Below are positions 59,655 to 64,000 of a stretch of DNA of 64,000 nucleotides, piece by piece; positions within the stretch are counted from its first letter, which is position 1; the number at the start of each line of letters is the position of its first letter. Made by a program: the position numbers and the translations under genes. The stretch covers positions 174,063-238,062 of the forward strand of contig JBBHKE010000676.1 in NCBI GenBank assembly GCA_037447655.1, given 5' to 3'. The notes under the pieces were generated by a model, which was not told the DNA's origin, made no database searches, and saw nothing but the letters and a program-made list of their open reading frames with translations. The stretch is from Zygnema cylindricum (lineage: Eukaryota; Streptophyta; Zygnematophyceae; Zygnematales; Zygnemataceae).

Positions 59655-60354
59655 CAAAAATGAACAATGTTGAATGTTTGTTGCTTCAGAAGTCCCCGTC
59701 ACATCATTTCTTAGTTTTTGAAAATGTGGATTCAATCATGAACTCTGGAAAGTATTGTCATTGTTCTGTTAGAAGGAGAAGATAAGAAATCAGGAGATAA
59801 TGTTCTGGTGTGGGCTATAGGGTGTCTTGAAGGGGCAATAATCTCATTGTTTTAGAACCAGACAAACAATAAACGATGGTTCGGTAATTAAATTTTTTGG
59901 TTTTTGAATGGCTCTGAAAATTTGAGGGAGGGAAAGAGAGCGAGGGAGAGGAGGGAGAGAGGAGAGGGAGAGAGAGAAAGAGAGAGTGAGGGAGAAGGAG
60001 AGGAAAAGATGCAGAGAGAGGGAAGAGGAGGTTTCATATCAGACCTACTAAGTTAACAAAGTATTCTGTCCTAGAAAAATTCCATAAACTGCAAGCAACA
60101 TTAAAAAAAATAAACAATAAAGGACGACATTTGAGGCGAAAATCTGATTTACTTTTGGTGTCAAACGGATCGACGTTTTCTAGAGAATGTTTTCCACCAA
60201 AATTGAACATTTAAAACTAAAAAAAAACCATTATACAATGTGAGGCGAAAATGTAGTTTATGACATGAGCAGTAAGTAAATGGTTGTTTTTTCAAAATGA
60301 AGAATTGTCAACTTATTCATATTTTTACTGCATCGACTTTCAAACGCTATTGAA
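59655..60354. other. Convergent 3' region with GA-rich tract
   Basis: Between SF3a60 exon 11 and the DUF971 gene. It contains a GA-rich run at about 59925-60035. I looked on the plus strand for the conserved SF3a60 tail (KWRPE, EEYED) and saw neither. Confidence 0.6.
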
Positions 60355-60565
60355 TCTGTGCTTGAGAACCTGTACCTGAGAACCTGACTGATCTGTACCT
60401 GAAAATCAGTACCTGAGAATCTGTACCTGGGAATCTGATTTGATCTGTACTTGAGAATCTGATTTGATCTGTACCTGAGAATTTGATTTGAAATGTACTT
60501 CAGAATCTGTTTTGAGTCCGTACCTGAGAATCTGTACCTGAGAATCTGATTTGATCTGTACAAAT
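60355..60565. repeat. 24-bp minisatellite just past the DUF971 stop codon
   Basis: Tandem units like gatctgtacctgagaatctg(attt) repeat with partial and diverged copies. The array begins about 45 bp beyond the stop codon, so it is probably in the 3' UTR. The unit length is a multiple of three, so the frames stay open without being genes. Confidence 0.8.
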
Positions 60566-60608
60566 GAATTGCTGTTGTTTGTTGTGAAACTTTTGCCCGA
60601 AGGTTTCT

Positions 60609-63123
60609 TCACTTTCTTCTTGGTGGAGGATGTCGACTAAGACCCTGAGTCTTTAGGGTCTTAATGTACTCTCTCATGTACTTTCGCTTGTTGTTCCCCA
60701 ACTCGTACAAAAATTTCCATGTGAAGATACCAGTAGAATGGAGATCATCAAAACAGACCCTTTAAAATGAGAACCATAACAACAAAAAAAAGGAGAGAAA
60801 TGGAACAATAATTGTTAGATTTAGGTGAGGGTAGAATGAAGATTCTTTTAAAAAAAGAGAACCACACCAGAAGTAGAAAGGGAGAGAAATGGAACATTGA
60901 GGATTAGCTATTCAGAGGTGAGAAAGAAAAGGGCAATGAAATCAAAATTAGATTCACAAATGAAAAATAACATCACCTAATTCAATCAGTGACGACCAGT
61001 GAGTATAATTTACAGCAAAATGTGTCCTACAATGCATAGAAAAGAGGTTAAAATAATAACGGAAAGACTCACATTTGCTAGAGATTCTTGAGAACAGAAT
61101 CGAGATTGTACAGACTGATAAAATGATATTCTGAACATGGTAATATACAAAGTCTTCAAATGTCAGACATAAGTTGACTCCTTCGAAATGAGGTAAAAGT
61201 TTCTTACCGAATTCCATAATTTCCCACAGGCTCAGTTCTCAAGATCCCAATGCCGCTTCTGCCAGAAGGCACCTGAAATAGCATAGATCTCAGTTAACTC
61301 TTCGAGTCAGTTAACTCTTTGGCATTCTCTAAAAGCACTTCCTTCTGAACTTTCTGAAAATAAGCCAAGCTTGATTATGAAAATAACCTAAGATTGATTG
61401 TGGAAATAAGCCAAGCTGGTTGTGAAAATAAACTAAGATTGATTGTGAAAATAATCCAAGCAATTAAACCAAGCTTGATTCTGAAAATAAGCCAATCTTG
61501 GTTGTGAAAATTTAGCCAAGCTTAATTGTGAAAAAAAACAAAGATCGATTGTGAAAATAAGCCAAGCTTGAGTCTGGAAAGATTGCTTGCGAAATAAGCC
61601 AAGCTTGGTTGTGAAAATAAAACAAGCTGATTTTGAAAACAAACTAAGATTGATCGTGAAAATAAGTCAAGCTTGGTTGTGAATATAAACCAAGCTTGAT
61701 TCTGAAAATAATCCAAGCTAAGCCAAGCTTGATTGTGAAAATAAACTAAGATTGCTTGTGAAAATAAACTAAGATTGCTTGTGAAAATAAACTGAGCTTG
61801 GCTGTAAAAATAAGCCAAGCTTGATTATGAAAATAAACTAAGATTAATTGTTAAAATAAGTCAAGCTTAATTGCGAAAATAAACCAACCTTAATTGTGAA
61901 AATAAACCAAGCTTAATTGTGAAAATAAACCAAGCTTGATTGTAAAAACAAACTAAGATTGTTTCTGAAATAAGTTGTGAAAATAACCCAAGCTTGGTAG
62001 TGAAAACAAATCAAGCTTGACTCTGAAAATATCTTGCAGAAAAATGCTTACCCTTATGCTGCCATCAGGATGCTTTCGAACAGGCACAGCAGCTGGACTC
62101 TTCACTCGAAGGTATTCCGCCGGGTAGTGAAAACAGAAACCATCTTCGAATTCAATAACCAATTTCTGTACAAGTATTCCCCATTATTCTGAGAATAGTC
62201 AGCGTTTTCCCATACAAATATAGAGACAATACCTTTACCTTGAAGCATTCGCAAAATGCCATTTATCTATCATGTACTTTTAATGCCATATGCTTTTAAT
62301 TGCGAAGATGCAAATATTTGTACAATTTAAAAAAGTAATAAGCAATATTAGAAAGCCCAAGCTTTGTAAGTTTACAAACAACAAACCTACTGATGATATT
62401 GCTTATTGTCTGAGCTGTTGTCAACCACAGTACATGTACTTTTTATTGTACAATAGTACATGTGCTATTGTATACATGTACTATTGCATACATGTACTAT
62501 TGTGAATTTCACAATTGTATAATAGTACAAGTGCTTTTGTACTAAAGTACATGTGCTATTGTTGACAGCAATTGATAGTTTTATATAACGTGATTGTTTG
62601 AACTGTTGCCATTAATCTAAACAGAAAAATCTGTATATCGACCGATATCCAAAAGATATAAACTAGGAAGAGAATATCCATGAAATTTCTAATGCGGTTT
62701 CCAAATGTTTTAGAGTATTTTAGGGTTTTATCGTGGTTTCTAACTTAGAATCAACTCTCAAATGCTACATTTGTCCTGCAACGCTGCATTACAGTGCCCA
62801 TCGCTATTAATATTTAACATTTTGTCATTTTCCGGGCAGTTCAAGGCAATAACTTCATGTCCAACGGTTGGATTTTCTTTTTGAGGCAAGCAATCGAAAG
62901 GTAACGACCTCGCCTTTGGATTTCACGATTAAAAATCAGAGAACTCTGCCATAAAAAAAAGTACTTAAGACCGACCAAAAAAAATACTTAAGACTGACCG
63001 AAAGATGTTTAAAACTAGCGAGGAGGCAGTGTAGTTTGGACTGCGCTAACATGAAAATCAATCTACAGTAATTCTCCGAATTAAATTAAGGTTAACACTA
63101 ATCCACGATAAATAAATAAAAAA

Positions 63124-63170
<47 letters not shown>

Positions 63171-63560
63171 GGAAATATGAACAAAAATATAAACCTTTTC
63201 TTGTTTGACAAGCTTTATTTCAACAGGCCAAGGATCATGGATGGCTTCAGAATCATGTGAATCAGTCGCAAAACTTTTTTTATTTGAATGCATTTGAATA
63301 GAGACAAAATTTTGTTCTTCTGAAAAATTGTTCTTTTCATAACTATTAAACATTGATTGACTAAAGGAGCAAAACATTTGTCGTATACGAGAAGGCTTGA
63401 CGCTTCTTTCTAACAAGGGTACAAAAATATGATTATTGAAATAGGGTAACGATTTTTTTAAATCTGAAGTAGAGATACAAATAGGAAAGGTAAGAGTTTT
63501 TCGACCGTTTTGAGCTAAGTTTTTCCATCCAGCTATCATTTTATGACTGAAAAAAGCCAT
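60609..63560 (-). CDS. DUF971 (GBBH-like N-terminal) domain protein, probably organellar
   Basis: Four exons join in frame: 63560-63195, 62165-62052, 61272-61208 and 60759-60609, all GT-AG, giving 231 residues. The first 110 or so residues are Ser/Lys/Arg-rich with little conservation (MAFFSHKMIAGWKNL...), which fits a mitochondrial or plastid presequence. The DUF971 fold follows: LVIEFEDGFCFHYPAEYLR, then GILRTEPVGNYGIR, then FDDLHSTGIFTWKFLYELG and a tail GLSRHPPPRRK. This domain also occurs in gamma-butyrobetaine hydroxylases and in HCF101-type Fe-S proteins, but neither the oxygenase nor the P-loop part is present here. The biochemical role is unknown. An in-frame Met lies eight codons upstream (63584). 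Intron 2 holds a large tandem satellite. Confidence 0.88.
61365..62035. repeat. Tandem satellite of about 22-23 bp in DUF971 intron 2
   Basis: Roughly 30 imperfect copies of a unit like gattgtgaaaataaaccaag with variants. It fills most of the intron between exons 2 and 3 and reaches within about 15 bp of the donor of exon 2. Apparent open frames on the minus strand are by-products of the repeat. Confidence 0.9.
62447..62562. repeat. Short palindromic array in DUF971 intron 1
   Basis: Repeats of gtacatgt(a/g)ctattg units, each built around the self-complementary TACATGTA, alternate with inverted forms (caattgtataatagtac). Confidence 0.7.
62795..63162. repeat. Worn B-like element and ATA microsatellite in DUF971 intron 1
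   Basis: A B-type end (acagtgcccatcgctattaa) lies at about 62795, with no convincing partner. An (ATA)n run with A-rich flanks occupies about 63122-63168, close to the donor of exon 1. Confidence 0.6.
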
Positions 63561-63770
63561 GTTTACCGTAACAAAAAACCACAAAATTATGACACTGCTT
63601 TGGCTTCTAGAGTTCCTTAAACTTTCAGGTTTAGAATAAAGTTTTTTTTAGGTTTAAGCTGCATTCAACCCGTTTGAATGACGTAAACTTAGATCCAATT
63701 TTTTTATTTTTTGACTTGACAATTGCCGGCAACAAAATGTTAAGCCGGTCGTGATGTAAGTCAAAGATAC

Positions 63771-64000
63771 AGTACACCTTGAATCGTTATTAGCGTATAG
63801 AAATTATTAATGTAAAGAAAAAATTAGCGTCATTCATTCTAATTTAGTGCCAGGAGACGTGGCATATTATGGTCCACGTTCTTAAAAAGTGTAATTTATT
63901 ATATTTAAGGTATCAATGTCAAAATTTTGGGGTGCCGATATAGCGTACATAAGGCTAATAACGATTCACGGTGTACTGTACACCGTGTATCGCTATTACA
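63771..64000. mobile_element. Family B MITE at the right edge, with a second copy beginning
   Basis: CAGTACACCTTGAATCG to ...AACGATTCACGGTGTAC (about 63983), an inverted match to 11774-11968. It is followed at once by TGTACACCGTGTATCGCTAT, the left end of another B element running off the window. The 5' flank of DUF971 (63585-63770) shows no further gene. Confidence 0.75.

Noticed and set aside
61433-61818. Minus-strand frames of FSQPSLAYF-type repeats as a repeat protein
   Set aside because: They are translations of the intron satellite; the host gene splices this region out.

Overview
This is a nuclear window from a green-lineage eukaryote, most likely a streptophyte (land plant or charophyte alga). 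The three best genes are plant-type: cytosolic HSP101, a LACS8/9-like long-chain acyl-CoA synthetase and SF3a60. They are split by GT-AG introns, and the space between is packed with short inverted-repeat transposons. The species cannot be fixed from the sequence. There is one scaffold gap of 10 N at 12488-12497. I see no bacterial operon, CRISPR array, rRNA or intact virus.

Layout. The left edge (115-3208, minus strand) holds part of a sensor protein with a bacterial-type GAF domain followed by a PAS domain; it runs off the window. A long GA-rich tract lies upstream of it, followed by a segment that recurs after the assembly gap (4360-5940 against 12498-13640). From 5.3 to 24.3 kb there is no recognisable host gene. 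This part is a mosaic of non-autonomous DNA transposons: hAT-like families with 8-bp target duplications (called A, C, D, E/F here), PIF/Harbinger-like elements with TTA or TAA duplications (P), a palindromic family B, one long-TIR element (G), and a pair of diverged 2.5-kb repeats (R1, R2).

HSP101 (25162-29822, minus, nine exons) comes with a heat-shock-element and TATA-box promoter at 30150-30216. From 30.6 to 36.9 kb there is another transposon mosaic, including a four-level nest. The LACS gene (39294-48637, minus, twelve exons) is divergent from SF3a60 (50972-59645, plus, eleven exons found). The roughly 2.2 kb between them holds two MITEs. SF3a60 converges on a DUF971-domain gene (60609-63560, minus, four exons) with a tandem satellite in one intron. 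The expected last exon of SF3a60 was not found.

The genes are unrelated housekeeping and stress functions (protein disaggregation, fatty-acid activation, U2 snRNP assembly, a probable mitochondrial DUF971 protein) and show no operon-like logic. The most informative content is the transposon stratigraphy. Target-site duplications, paired empty sites and nests allow the order of insertions to be read directly. The families were identified by eye; no searches were run.
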